A stretch of DNA of 64,000 nt. It comes from Incurvaria masculella (taxonomy: Eukaryota > Arthropoda > Insecta > Lepidoptera > Incurvariidae). Of this stretch, positions 1 to 10,648 are shown piece by piece (position 1 is the stretch's first letter; each line of letters begins with the position of its first letter). Made by a program: the position numbers and the translations under genes. Under the pieces are notes generated by a model that saw only the letters and a list, made by a program, of their open reading frames with translations, ran no database searches and had not been told where the DNA came from. The stretch covers positions 21,289,001 to 21,353,000 of the forward strand of contig OX335645.2 of NCBI GenBank assembly GCA_946894095.1. Reading direction: 5' to 3'.

Positions 1-394
1 TTTATTTAAGGGTTATTATTTCCCAAAATAAGATTACTGATGTCATTATATTATTTACTCAAGCAGTTTGAAACCATTTATGATATATTTAATCCACTAT
101 GTTTTCTTATAATTTTGTTGAAACATTCTCTAAATTACTTTTGTCTTTAAGATAAATCATTTCAAATGAAAAGAAAACTTAAATATAAGAGTTGACATGA
201 TAAAATTGTAAGAGTTGATACGATAAAAGTGATGAATATTTTAAAAAAAATATCTGTCTTACATCCAAATGTTAATTAATCCAATGTTAGGCAACAATAT
301 TTGACGGTATTAATAGCGCCCTGGTGTATAATTTCAAATCGTTTGCCTGTGTTTCTAGGGGTGTGGGTGCAAACCCAGAATGGTTGATGATTTA
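1..394. other. AT-rich intergenic or intronic DNA
   Basis: No feature recognised. The only notable word is a GCGCCCTGGTG segment near 316, similar to short words often seen in moth repeats. Confidence 0.4.
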
Positions 395-500
395 GATTCA
401 TGTTTTTTTTATTTATTTATTTAATTTATATAAGTTTATTGCACTCAAAAAAAAACTCGGGGGCATATTCTACCAGTCTACCTTTGGGTATCGTGAGCAG
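395..500 (-). mobile_element. LINE 3' UTR remnant (antisense)
   Basis: A short ATTT array is followed by TTTATTGCACTC and then CATATTCTACCAGTC. This resembles the 'TTTATTGTAC ... GGCATTCTCT' 3' ends seen inverted at 27.9, 43.5, 16.3 and 62.4 kb, so it is probably the 3' tail of a non-LTR retrotransposon on the minus strand. No ORF2 is attached. Confidence 0.4.
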
Positions 501-692
501 TAGTGCGAGTAGTAACTATGGAGAAATAGCTTTAGAGGAAACATAATTCCTACACAATATTCAACAAATACACATTATACTTAAACTTAAATATATAACT
601 TATATAACTGTACATAAATATAACTACATAAATATCAATAAATAAATACTAAATACTACATATATATATTATAAAAACAAATAAAAGATGAT

Positions 693-975
693 ACTTTTAT
701 GGAATCTGACATGGATGGCTATTACCACACAACTACTCAAATGATTGGTGCCAAGCCAGGAGCTTCCCTTTATGAGCACGGTTACACTGCATTGAATGGA
801 AAACATCAATTCTCATGCTGTAGTACCAACCCGGGCGGGCTTAACCCTACCACTTAGTAGGGGAAGGGACCCACAGTTGTACATGGGTTCCAAACCATGG
901 AACAGCTCGCATTCGTAACGAAAAGGATTTGAACCTTAACCTCACGCATGTAAGGCAAGTCCTCCAGCCCCTATA
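693..975 (-). mobile_element. tRNA-type SINE (HaSE1-like), 5'-truncated
   Basis: Read on the minus strand, the 3' tail lies at 693-730 (ACATGGATGGCTA on the plus strand). The shared SINE body follows, including ACCAACCCGGGCGGGCTTAA near 823-842, and then the tRNA-related part near 925-970 (GGCAAGTCCTCCAGCCCCT). Internal deletions shorten the body compared with the complete copy at 57.5 kb. Confidence 0.75.
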
Positions 976-1195
976 CCAGCTTTTAACCGTTTTTTATTAG
1001 GATATTTGTTTTCTTGTTGGTTATGAATAAATATAAGGTTAACGTAAATATTTTTGGTAGTATATAACACACAACTTTTAGAGTTTACTTTAGAGAAACT
1101 AACTTTCCGGAGAGCTACTCGTATAAGACTTGAAATTTTAAACATAGACTCTTCCAAATAACATTCGAAAGTAATTAATTGACAGAGCGAAAGAC

Positions 1196-1306
1196 GAAGC
1201 CCGAGCGATCTCCGTTTCAGCTTGCGCAAAAATGCTTTCGAATGTCTGTCCGGCTGTTCTCCTTTACAGGTCGCATTTCTCAACCGATGTTCGTGAAGTT
1301 TTTTGA
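1196..1306 (+). repeat. Dispersed repeat, copy 1 of 2
   Basis: Shares CTACAGGTCGCATTT-like words, a GGCTGTTCT core and a final GTGAAGTTTT with 37870-37975, at roughly 80 percent identity by eye. Class unknown; no terminal repeats or coding capacity seen. Confidence 0.6.
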
Positions 1307-2876
1307 GCAGATTTTATAATTATATGAATATTCATTCGAGCCAGTTTTTGAAAATTTTCACAAATGTCACAAAAAATGTTTTGGCACAAGACCTGAAGCG
1401 CTAGGTAAGTAACACATGAGAAAAATGCAAGAAAAATAATAGGATTTTGTTTGAAGGTACGCGGGGAGGCTGCCGTGCAGTCACAGGAAATCTAAGATTC
1501 AAAATATATTCGGTAAATATTTTCATTCTTTGTCTATTGAATCCAAGACACAATTTTGCACTCTTCTAGTATTCTTATCGTTTTCCAGGCCCTAACGTTT
1601 CCCTACCCCTAAAATTTGTCAGATTTTAATCATCACTTGAGAAAGCTTCATTTTATAACATACGGAATATTTTATATTTTTTTGTAAGCAGCCATCTCTA
1701 TTTTTCAGTAACAAAATTGTAAAAGTAACGTAAAAAGCCAACTATTTTCCATTGTTCACTAGCCAAAATTTTCCAATTTAAAATGTATATTAAAAAAAAA
1801 ACCAGACATAGATTTCTACAATACATTTAATCCAAAATTTCAACAAACTTAAAAACATTAAGAGCTTGTAAACAGTTATCGCCCGTAGTATGGGGAATAC
1901 ATAGCACAACGACTATTAGCGATTTACATACAATTTGTTACGCAAGTCATGCTTTGTAAAGTTTTTATATCTCGAAAACGAAAAACGTGAAGCGAAATAG
2001 TAAAGAGTTAAGAGGGTAGCCGCCGTTGTGCTTAAAAGGTAGTTAGTAGTTTTTTTATCACAGGTTCATACACCCCTTCATTATAGAATACTCCACTAGC
2101 GGTAAGCTCCTCCAGCAGCATTATAATTATATTAAGTACTGGTTTGAATTTCAAATTTAACACGCGGCTCTGTCTAACTGAACTTTAATTAAACATCATG
2201 ACTCTGTACGTGAATCAATCACTCGTATCGAGTGCGGCGGTAACTATTCATGTTGGGTGTGTGAGCGGTTACAACGCGACGTCTGAGGCTCGACTGTGTC
2301 AGAGATGTTTTAGATAATTTTCCAAAGCAGGACCCAGGACATAGATAAGTCCCTTTCCGATGCAAATTCAGTATTGAGTATATTTTATTGCCAATAAGAT
2401 TAAAGTAAACATGACATGTTATGTAAACCCGTTAAGTTTCTTTGCGGGTTCTTCTTTACTGCGTTGATCAAATCCGCGGATCTTTGTGACGTAACTTAGT
2501 GTAGTTTGACTACCAAAAAGTTTAAATAAGTGAAATGAAAATGAAATTAAATTAAAAATGAAATGAAATGACAACATACAGGTTTAGGAAAAGATAACAT
2601 CAATGCAATTATTCTCAAAAGTTCGCATAGTTGTCGGTTGTGATAGTGCTGCCGGACTAGGCTCTGTCCGTATCCCGGCTAGTTGGGTCATTCAGGGACA
2701 GCGTGTGTATTATGTCATCTTGGGCTATGTGAACCATCTCTTCTCCTTCGTACGTAATTATAAGAAAGGTAGGTATGCCTGTTAAAAACCAAAAAAAGTT
2801 AAATCTCACAAAAGTAAATGTTCTAGACTAGAGCGATTACCCGCAAAACGTTTTGATTGAAAGGAAAATACACTTG
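1307..2876. other. No recognised feature
   Basis: About 1.6 kb of AT-rich sequence. A short tract rich in GAAATGAAAAT words lies at 2530-2572. No exon-like block and no repeat shared with the rest of the window was found. Confidence 0.4.
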
Positions 2877-3262
2877 TCAGCCTCAGTGGCCCAGTGGCGC
2901 GACACTTCGGGGATCGCTCTCCGAAGTTAAGCAACGCTGGGTCCGGTCTGGTCTTGGATGGGTGACCATTCGACCGTTGAGAGAGGCTGGCCGTGGTTCG
3001 GATTCCACGTTAAGCTGTAGGTCCCCCTTCCTTACTTACTACTAGGTGGTAGGGTTTATCCCGCCCGGGTTGGTACCATCGCATTGGATGAACGATGGTC
3101 GAAGCGGCAATGAAAATTTTCCGTGTTTTCCATCCAGTTCAATGTAGCCGTGCAATATAAGGAAGGTCCTGGCATGGCACCTAGTTCCCATGTGGTGTGT
3201 TGGGCTAATACCATGACAGAACTTGTGGTATTAGCCATCCATGTCCAGTCACATAAAAAAAA
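2877..3262 (+). mobile_element. 5S rRNA-derived SINE (HaSE3-like), full length
   Basis: The head carries a 5S rRNA-like stretch at 2912-2968: CCGAAGTTAAGCAACGCTGG (box A region) and CTTGGATGGGTGACCA (box C region), the internal RNA polymerase III promoter of 5S genes. From about 2993 (GGTTCGGATTCC) it runs into the same body and tail as the tRNA-headed SINEs. It ends in TCCAGTCACAT plus a run of A. Two near-identical copies lie inverted at 42776-43147 and 46613-46983. A chimeric 5S/tRNA SINE of this design is, from memory, HaSE3 of Helicoverpa armigera. Confidence 0.85.
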
Positions 3263-3348
3263 CTACCTACTGAATGTAATATATGTAGCAAATCTATGTT
3301 TAACTCAAAAAACACTCTACCGCATGAAAGTCATAAAAACAACACGTC

Positions 3349-3500
3349 TACATTGAACTGGATGGAAATGACGCACAATTTTAATTGAAGTTTTGATCAT
3401 GGTTAATTCAAAGCGATGGTACGGACCCGGACAATATTAGCCCCCCCCCCCTCTTCTAGTAAGTAAAGAACAGAACCTACAGTTTTATGTGGAATACGAG
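3349..3500 (-). mobile_element. SINE body fragment, degraded
   Basis: CTACATTGAACTGGATGGAA and, further on, AAAGCGATGGTACGGACCCG match the minus-strand SINE body, followed by ACCTACAGTTTTATGTGGAA. It faces the full SINE just upstream in inverted orientation and contains a poly-C run (3441-3452). Confidence 0.55.
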
Positions 3501-3629
3501 TTACGAACGACGCATCCCTTAGTCGCTTCTTTTGCATGGGAAAAAATGCAGGGGGGGGGCATTGTATTCATTTTACGTGCCAGAACCCACACATATTATG
3601 GTAGTATACGTTCATATTTGCTCGCCGAA

Positions 3630-3767
3630 TCGATCGCTGGATGTGCCTGCCGCCGCGCCGCCCGGCTCGGCCGCGGGCAGACACTACGGCGACTGGTTTT
3701 TGCAAGCGCATTATTATGTAGCTGCTTCGGTCGCAGGAAATGAGCGTGCTTTTCAACTCCGGTAAGT
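3630..3767. other. GC-rich patch ending in a splice-donor-like site
   Basis: CpG-dense sequence (CCGCCGCGCCGCCCGGCTCG) in AT-rich surroundings. On the plus strand it ends in CAACTCCG followed by GTAAGTACC, a strong donor match, so a 5' exon is conceivable. No conserved reading frame could be chosen, since several frames stay open through GC-rich DNA. Confidence 0.3.
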
Positions 3768-3974
3768 ACCAATCTGGAGAGCAGGTAGTGAAAATCGTTC
3801 ACGCACACATAAATTAAATTACGAAAAGGTTATTCTAATCCTGAAATACATATCCTATCCATCGATTGTATCTCACCTGAACGGTCACCTGGACGCGAAC
3901 CAGGGTAACCGGCGTATTGTAACAGCCGTATTCAGATTGGGCGGACTAACTTTTTATCCGCCGGACTAAACCAA

Positions 3975-4276
3975 TTTTTAGGGTTCCGTACCCAAAGGGT
4001 GAAAACGGAACCCTATTACTAAGCCTCCGCTGTCCGTCCGTCCGTCCGTCCGTCCGTCTGTCACAGGGCTCTATCTCATGAACCGTAAAAGGTTGGTAGC
4101 TGAAATTTTTACAGAGTGTGTATTTATTTTGCCGCTATAACAACAAACGGGTAAAATAAAAAAAATATAAAAATTAAAGGGGGACCCCATGCAAAGAACG
4201 TGATTTTTGGTTTTAAATCTTGTACGATGGTACGGAACCCTTCGTGTGCGAGTCCAACTCGCACTTGTCCGGTTTT
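3975..4276 (+). repeat. Dispersed 'GGTTCCGTACC/CCGGTTTT' repeat, copy 1
   Basis: Begins TTTTAGGGTTCCGTACCC, contains a CCGT tetranucleotide array (4031-4058) then CTGTCACAGGGCT and GCCGCTATAACAACAAA, and ends CGAGTCCAACTCGCACTTGT then CCGGTTTTTT. Copies lie at 36481-36795 (same orientation), 26074-26365 (inverted) and 53490-53750 (5'-truncated). It is non-coding and of a type I know as very common in Lepidoptera; I cannot assign its class. Confidence 0.8.
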
Positions 4277-4340
4277 TTGTATCTTTAGTCCGGTGCTAAT
4301 CTCGTACTAAGTTTTGACAGGTGCTCTATGAATACGATTG

Positions 4341-4487
4341 TAAGAAAACAAGTGAGGGAATTCGATTAATTCTGCACCAATCAAAAGCACTTATGTCTGG
4401 TCGCTTACTGTGTAAAATTATTTTGACTTCTACATACCTACTTCTGATTGGTGCAGAAATTATCGAATTCCCTCACTTAATTTCTCA
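4341..4487. repeat. Short inverted-repeat element (MITE-like)
   Basis: Left arm AAGTGAGGGAATTCGAT and TCTGCACCAATCA; right arm TGATTGGTGCAGA and ATCGAATTCCCTCACTT. Arms of about 35-40 bp enclose a loop of roughly 50 bp. The near-symmetry suggests a miniature transposon or foldback. No clear target-site duplication. Confidence 0.65.
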
Positions 4488-4548
4488 GATTTAACTTCAG
4501 TTCAGTTGTGTTCGCAGCCCAAACCCATTACACTTTCTACCCATTACA

Positions 4549-4808
4549 TCCATATACATGCTAGTATTATAAATGCGAAAGTAAATCTTTCTGTTGTCAC
4601 ACCTAAACAGCTAAACCAATGTTGATAAAATAGGTATAGTCTGGACCTTGGAGCAGAACATAAAACTACCTTTGTAGCGAAAATTAAACTCGAAGTTGGT
4701 GAAATAGGGGATGTAAGTTTGTATGGGGAACTCATATAATGTTCATCAAACATAAACAATTTAGTCCAAAACGACATTGACCTGTGTGGATTCGTGTACC
4801 TCAGCTAG
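4549..4808 (+). mobile_element. Helitron-like non-autonomous element
   Basis: Starts TCCATA after an A and ends CTCAGCTAG before a T, fitting the Helitron rule (5' TC, 3' CTRR, insertion between A and T). The interior has ATTATAAATGCGAAAGT near the 5' end and GGGGAACTCATATAATG near the 3' end. A related copy lies inverted at 31137-31363 and a 3' end at 11888-11945. No rolling-circle replicase is encoded. Confidence 0.6.
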
Positions 4809-5401
4809 TTTCTTTTTGTAATTTGTTAACTGTGTCCCTATAAGTACATAACAACAACAAAAATATAATTGACTGAATGTCGGGTGTTGACTCGATTTTT
4901 CAATTGACTTCGGTTTTTAATTATGGAGCGTTTGTTGCTTGGCCTGACTAAGCAGTCAAATTATTTATATTGTATTATTTTTATTTGAAACAGAATTATG
5001 TAACTTTCACACTGTATACACCTGATACTATGCAATATTAGAGATAAATAAATCTTTTTTGTACGTACTTCTAGCAATGCATTTGTTTTGTTTACTTCAC
5101 TATTGCTTATTCTGTGCTATAACCTTAAGAATGCATAGTTGGGTAAAGGCATTCGTTTATAGGTACATACAAGGATAACACGAAATTTCATTTGGAAACT
5201 CGAAAAATTAATACATAATAATTTTAGATGGCCAGAGGCTTATACATATTTATTCGGTTTTATTTTCGATACATATTATGTAAATATATGTGTAATATAT
5301 AATAGTTCTTTTTATTCAACGCTAAGCACAGAAAGTAGATTTAGCCTCCAAATTGTGGTCTCACCTTCAAGTTGATCACTTCTCGGAAAGTCCAATCTTA
5401 C

Positions 5402-5527
5402 CTGCAATTTTTTCCCCCTCAGATTAACGCCACTGAGGCCGGATTTGGACGATTCCAGCGAAATTCTGGATGAGTTTACACTCGGCCGAGTAATTCCTTC
5501 TCGGGCGGTGCCTCGCATTACCGAAGG
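5402..5527 (-). CDS. Candidate internal exon of an unidentified gene
   Basis: On the minus strand a 126-nt open segment (42 codons, phase 0 to 0) ends AAATTGCAG before GTAAGATTGG, a strong donor. It begins after GAAGCAGCAG, a moderate acceptor with TCAATTTCCTC upstream. The peptide is Ser/Arg/Lys-rich, including VNSSRISLESSKSGLSGVNL near its end. A second in-frame donor, TTGAAG before GTGAGACC, would extend the exon down to 5365. The plus strand also has an excellent acceptor here (TTTTTTCCCCCTCAG before 5423), so a plus-strand exon is the rival reading. I prefer the minus strand because the phase fits the other minus-strand candidates at 24.2 and 10.1 kb. Function unknown. Confidence 0.45.
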
Positions 5528-5924
5528 CTGCTGCTTCGAGGAAATTGATAATCGGAGTGTTTTTTTTTGGCACACGGGACTTGTATTTCTACCCGAGCGT
5601 TCTTTCTCGAATCAAAGGGTGCCGCGCAGTTTTTTCTTCTTAAATCTGATCTGTCTTTGGCTTTGGGTGCGGATTTGAGATAGCCCGAGGCTCGGGATTT
5701 CGCGATCCTCTCGTGATTTGATATTTCGCTTCAGCTACTTTGTTTTTAAAGAAATCCACATAACATCCTTGCAGCATCCAGGATGTTTGTAATTTTATAA
5801 TTTAAATATGATTATTGTGTACACTAAACATGTTACGGTTATGCCGCAGATATGCGCAAATCAACAAATACACGCGATTCCAGAATGATGACCCGCCTAA
5901 TTTAAAAAAGATTGTATGAATAAA

Positions 5925-6125
5925 TATACTTTTTCGTATTAAGCAGGTACGTCGCTTTGTCCTATGAATATGTTATGTAGAATCGTCCGTAAACCAAGGA
6001 CACATTTATCAAAGAAGTCGATTTTTTTACAAGGCTATTTCTTTACTTAGTGCGTCCTTGCATCTCGGTCGATTCTACAAACACATCCCATTCATGTTAT
6101 ATGAATAGGTACGTCATATGCCAGT
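5925..6125. repeat. Inverted-repeat element, 'AAGGACACA' family, copy 1
   Basis: The left arm includes GGTACGTCGCTTTGTCCTAT, GTAGAATCGTCCGT and CCAAGGACACA. The right arm has the complement (TGCGTCCTTGCATCTCGGTC, GATTCTACA, ATATGAATAGGTACGTCAT). Related copies lie at 36210-36345, 37214-37300 and 57440-57970. Probably a MITE family; no coding capacity. Confidence 0.65.
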
Positions 6126-6198
6126 GCTAAAAAAATATACTTAGGATAGAATTATTTGTCTCGTTTTTAATGTCCCGTCGAAAAAATCTAATCCTTAT

Positions 6199-6812
6199 GG
6201 CTCTGAGTGGCCAGTCTGAGTTCTCACCTAAATTGGCGTTTACGGCAAACCGATCGACTGGTGTTTTCTCCAAACTCCATACAAGTTTTACTAGATATTC
6301 TGTGGTTTTACTTCTTCAAGCTGTCAAACTCAAACGCGGACTTCCGATTTGTATGAAATCGCGGAGTGGACGTAAACGGCAACGTCGAAGTATTTACGGC
6401 AACGTTGAGTAAGGTGTATCGGTTTGCCGTAACGCCAATTTAGGTGACAACTTAGACTACCGGCTCTGAGCCATTTGAAAACGCCAGTCGAGGCAAACCG
6501 ATCGACTGGCGTTTTCAAATGTATGGAGAAATTGAAGAGCGCGCGCAGCGGGCGTTAAGCGAACTAACATTTGCGAGTCCGAGCTTGATTTGACAGCTTA
6601 CTCAACGTTGCCGTAAATACGTCGACGTTGCCGTTTACGTCCACTCCGCGTTTGCATACAAATCGGAAATTCGCGTTTGACTATGACAGCTTGAAGAAGT
6701 AAAACCACAGAATATCTAGTAAAAACTTGTATGGAGTTTGGAGAAAACGCCAATCGATCGGTTTGCCGTAAACGCCAATTTAGGTGAGAACTCAGACTGA
6801 CCACTCAGGTGT
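6199..6812. mobile_element. Large palindromic (foldback) element
   Basis: Two arms of about 200 bp (about 6199-6415 and 6595-6812) are inverted copies at high identity around a ~180-bp centre. Outer ends: CTGAGTGGCCAGTCTGAGTT and its near-complement AACTCAGACTGACCACTCAG. Shared inner words: CACCTAAATTGGCG, ACGGCAAACCGAT, TAAACGGCAACGTCG. The centre is itself partly symmetric, because AAACGCCAGTCGA and GATCGACTGGCGTTTTC occur again at 6479-6515. Diverged pieces of the same family occur at 35945-36060 and 37336-37428. Open frames inside are mirror images of each other and not genes. Confidence 0.8.
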
Positions 6813-8500
6813 CTGTTGGCCATATGGAATTTGTCCCGGATTTTTCTCCTATAAAATCCAAGAAATTAAATTTAGGTACACTTCTTTAGTTGTGCACCCA
6901 CTAACACGTGAACACGTTCACGCTTGGCCCGTTTTTTTATTTTATTGTTTAATTCAGTTCGCTTCTGGTTTAAGTACGGATCATATATTTTTTTCTTGCT
7001 TTTTAGTTCACTCAAAATTATATTATATTATGCTTGAATTAAGCGTTTCTTCCTAGCATTCTTATCATTATTAAGTTAGTTACGTGTAAATGTAACATTA
7101 TAAGTTAGTATTGCTAATCGGCTTAATTTTTTTTGGCCTTACAGTTACATTATATTTTGGTCTCGATTATGGATGCATACTTATTTGTTTTAGTATTTCT
7201 GTGTGTTTATAATAACGTATGTGTCTGTTCGAAGGTCCTTAATAAAAAAGTAAGGTTGTTTTAGAAAATCTATTACAAGCCTTTGATGTATGACAAATTG
7301 CAATTATAATGTTTGAAATTCAGTATAGTAGGTTAGTACAGATAGCATACTTGTGTCATATAGGGCATATTTTAAAGAACGAATTGGAATCTGAGTGCAA
7401 ACCAAAACAATATTTTATTTCTTATAACCCTCATCATATCAAGGATTTAAGGTGTAAATGGTATGTAGGTATATGGAGGGCTTCACAAATAAATGATCAG
7501 AGGTGCGTTGTTGGCAGTGAATGCTGCTGACGCACGGTGACGCGCGCAGTGACGTCACAAAGTGAGTGTTCACTCGTCACTACGCGTGGCTACAAATTTG
7601 AAGGGATAAACTAGGGTTCCAACCAAGACCCAAAATCGAGATTTATATTTAGAAAACTCTATCTGAATGAAAATGAAGTTGGCACTAACCTATTTAATTA
7701 TAACCAAAGAGTTAAATGACAATTATTGTCATTGTTATTCACGAAATCCGAAAACCTAATAAGCACATATTATATTCGTAAAATGCTAATTATCTATGAG
7801 GGGCTGGATCCAACCCAATATATTTAAATATAAAGACTCCCGTCTCTACTTTAATACACTTTGTTTCTAATAAAAACAAATCAAATATGAACAAAATACA
7901 TAAACCTAATACTATAATATACAATACTGATTATATGCCTGTCGACCTTAGCTTGTTTCCTTTAGATTTAGAACAAACATAGTTTAGGATAAGATATGAT
8001 TTATAAAATAAACCCTTAATTAGTATGACAAGAGATGGAATATTTATTTAATAAATTTCTGTCTATGAAAGTTTGTTTGCAATTCGTAAATATAAAGTTA
8101 CTATTTTAAAAAAAGTCTACTTTCAGAAACATAATTGTGTTTTCAATTGGAATAATATTTTTTTTAAACAGGAACTTGTTCTAGAATTTAATGAATTCAT
8201 GAATTAACGCAGTAGAGAGGATCTAATGTCTACAGAACATTATAATAATAGAATGTGTTATACATGGGAATAAGAGATACAATATATTATTAAATAACAT
8301 CTATTTATATTCATGATACATTTGAAATGTAGTAATACTAAAAATAACCCTTTACACTCGATGTAAATATGTTGAAATGGATCTCGAATCTGTCTCTTTT
8401 TCCTGTAGAACGATATACAATAAAAAAAATCCTTGCTGTGCGAAACAATTACGTCAACGGATAGCATCACCTCCGGAACCCTGATCTGCCGACGCTGCTG
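6813..8500. other. No recognised feature
   Basis: AT-rich DNA with scattered short ORFs and no splice-supported coding. A CG-containing block near 7530-7590 (GACGCGCGCAGTGACGTCAC) holds a CRE-like TGACGTCA. Nothing else stands out. Confidence 0.4.
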
Positions 8501-8720
8501 CACTCAGCTCTTTTCCCCGCGCTCAAAGATCGACGTACTGGCTACCTGGCCGCTCAACTATTTGAGGAATGCGTCCAGCGGGCAATAATATTGGAGTAAT
8601 TTATTGCGCTCGCGAGCTGAGGGTGTTGGGAATTTCGAGAGCGGGAACGATTCAGAGAAATGGCTGGCCGGACGCCGCGCGCCCCCGCGCCGGTGGCAGA
8701 TGAACTAGTTTGGCACTTCG
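8500..8720. other. GC-rich patch
   Basis: Moderately GC-rich, ending in CCGGACGCCGCGCGCCCCCG near 8672. No convincing exon on either strand; possibly regulatory or conserved non-coding. It stops just before the SINE at 8812. Confidence 0.3.
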
Positions 8721-8811
8721 TCAATTCGTATGTATGGTTTCCCGCGTGCGCTATAGTTATACAACGCATCGAAAATGTTGTTGATTTAACTTTCGCAACC
8801 CAAGTCAAACT

Positions 8812-9192
8812 GCAGGTCCCCTTTCCCTACTAGGTGGTAGGATTAGGCCCGCCCGGGCTGGTACCACCGCATTGGATGAAGCTATAAGCGGGAATTCAAA
8901 ATTGTCCGTGTTTTGAGACGGGCCTAGCCCAGTGCAGAGTAGGTGAGCCTAAAAAAACAGCTTCAACAAAAAAAATATACTGATAAACCCTAACAATTTT
9001 AATTTGTATCACATTTCAAACAGTAGTTGTGATTAGGTTTATAATGTACATTAAATTAAGTTCAATGTAGCCGTGCTCATAAAGGGAAGGTCCTGGCATG
9101 GCACCTAATTCCTTCGGGAATATGGCGTATTGGGCTAATATCATAACGGTAGTTGTGTGGTATTAGCCGCCCATTTCAGGTTGCATAATACG
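8812..9192 (+). mobile_element. SINE body and tail, interrupted by ~146 bp
   Basis: Starts inside the body (CTGCAGGTCCCCTTTCCCTA) without a Pol III head. At 8915, right after CCGTGTTTT, unrelated sequence begins (GAGACGGGCCTAGCCCAGTG). At 9061 the SINE resumes with TTCAATGTAGCCGTGCTCAT and runs to TTCAGGTTGCATAA. The interruption replaces about 8 bp of SINE, so it looks like a later insertion or gene conversion. Confidence 0.75.
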
Positions 9193-9496
9193 ATTTTTTG
9201 GTTGACCGTACCGATTGTATAACCGTCTTAGGGTTATGCAACAATGTTTCAGAACAGGCTCCACTGATACCTGATCTAGATTTACTGCAGATCTGAGTTC
9301 GTTTCCATCTCAAAAGCCCGCTCTACTTCACATTTCATAGCCTTGGGTATGCACCAGCTACCCCTGGCTGAAGCAATTTAATAATTCGTTTTAATAAATT
9401 ATATTTGTAGAAAACTATTTCTATTGTTTGGGTAGGGATATGCATTCCTGCATCAAGTTCATACATACACACAACACATACATACATACACCAGCT

Positions 9497-9590
9497 TGAT
9501 GCTTTCCCGCAGGAGTATGCAAAAATGATAGAGCGCCAACGTACTTCATTCGCTTTCTCTACCTACAGACATTCATGCTGCCACATTTTT
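9497..9590 (+). repeat. Dispersed 'CCCGGAGGGGTAGGCAGAG' type repeat, copy 1
   Basis: GCTTTCCCGCAGGAGTATGC and GATAGAGCGCCAACGTACTT match 11470-11584, 38622-38717 and 49045-49125. It is a frequent moth repeat whose class I cannot fix. It follows an ACAT-rich tract at 9463-9490. Confidence 0.55.
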
Positions 9591-10073
9591 GGACGGACTG
9601 CCATTGCATGTGTTTTAATTTTATAAATTCGGTGTCTTTAAAGGCAGGGTTGATTTTTGAAAAAAAAATATATAAAAAAAAAACGAAAAATTTTACTCAA
9701 GTAAAGGAATGAAGTTATTGAAGGATTTACGGTATTTCCTTAAACTTTTCCCGTGGACGGCCCTTGCAGAATATTTAACAATCTTTAAACAATACATAAA
9801 ATTCGGGTGTCCGAATGAGTGATTGAATTTATCTCCTCCTAAACGGCTCAACCGATTTTCATGTTTTTTTTTATTCTTATGGGGACACCTGGGTAGTTCT
9901 TAGCTACATGTAGTTGGATTCGATAAGTGGGGCTTCGGTCGAAATGAAGACTTTTATACTGAGACTTTTATCCCGCGAAGGGTTCTGATGTTGCGAAGCC
10001 CGGTAATTGTCCAAAACAAAATTGAACCGAGCTAGTATATTATAGAATGTTACGCAGCAATATGCAGTCTTAC

Positions 10074-10124
10074 CAAATGGAAATGAAGGCTGTGTCGCTC
10101 TGGCAGTGTCAACGTTCCACCGCC
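10074..10124 (-). CDS. Weak candidate exon (minus strand)
   Basis: A 51-nt segment on the minus strand lies between GGCTTTGATTTAG and the donor TTTG / GTAAGACTGC. It is open in phase 0 to 0, which would fit between the candidates at 24.2 kb and 5.4 kb. The donor is good but the acceptor tract is weak, and 17 codons are too few to judge. Listed only because phase and strand fit. Confidence 0.2.
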
Positions 10125-10179
10125 CTAAATCAAAGCCGCGCCGAGCGACAGCCAAGGTAAATAGAACAAAACGCGCGGA

Positions 10180-10563
10180 CGTGCTTCCAGGAACTCATAG
10201 GGCCTCGCCCGCCAAACCTCGCGCCGTAAATCACTTCCCTAGTGACAAATGGATTCCACGGTCACCATTTTTTGCCTCCCTTTTCGCCGTTCATTTATTA
10301 ATAGGGCACAGAATGTTTCCGAAAAACCAATAAAATGTGCCCCGTCACATAGGTAGGTACCTGTCGGGCGGCGCGGCGCGGGGCGGGGCGAGGCGGCAGA
10401 CTGCGTGGCTTTGTGCCGCCGCCATTTTGATTGTTCGTGATCATATCTCGCTAATGATCAGATACGCTCTCCAGAGACTGCTCGGCGCGGAGCGGACGCG
10501 GAGAGGACGCGCCGCTCCGCGTCGAGTTTTATTTACGAGTAGATTCGTACAAGAAAGTGGTAA
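10180..10563 (+). promoter_or_regulatory. CpG-rich, YY1/Pho-site-bearing patch with splice donor
   Basis: A GC-rich block (GGGCGGCGCGGCGCGGGGCG near 10369) contains GCCGCCATTTTG at 10418, the complement of the YY1/Pho core that often lies just downstream of metazoan start sites. It ends in AAGAAAGTG / GTAAGTGTC, a strong plus-strand donor at 10562. This is the layout of a 5' untranslated first exon on the plus strand. There is no TATA box and no clear initiator. Confidence 0.35.
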
Positions 10564-10648
10564 GTGTCTACTGACATATCTATAAGGTACCATATATATC
10601 AGGTACGTTCTAATACTTCCAATTTCGATTTCTCGTTTTATAAGAAAA

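Noticed and set aside
2912..2968. 5S rRNA gene
   Set aside because: Only the internal promoter half is 5S-like; it continues into SINE body and tail, and there is no 5' third or terminator.
7530..7590. CRE-like TGACGTCA as promoter
   Set aside because: A single site in AT-rich DNA without GC context, initiator or downstream exon.
9436..9540. Inverted-repeat element around GCATTCCTGCATCAAG / CTTGATGC...GCAGGAGTATGC
   Set aside because: The pairing is short and gapped, and the right half is part of the dispersed repeat at 9497.
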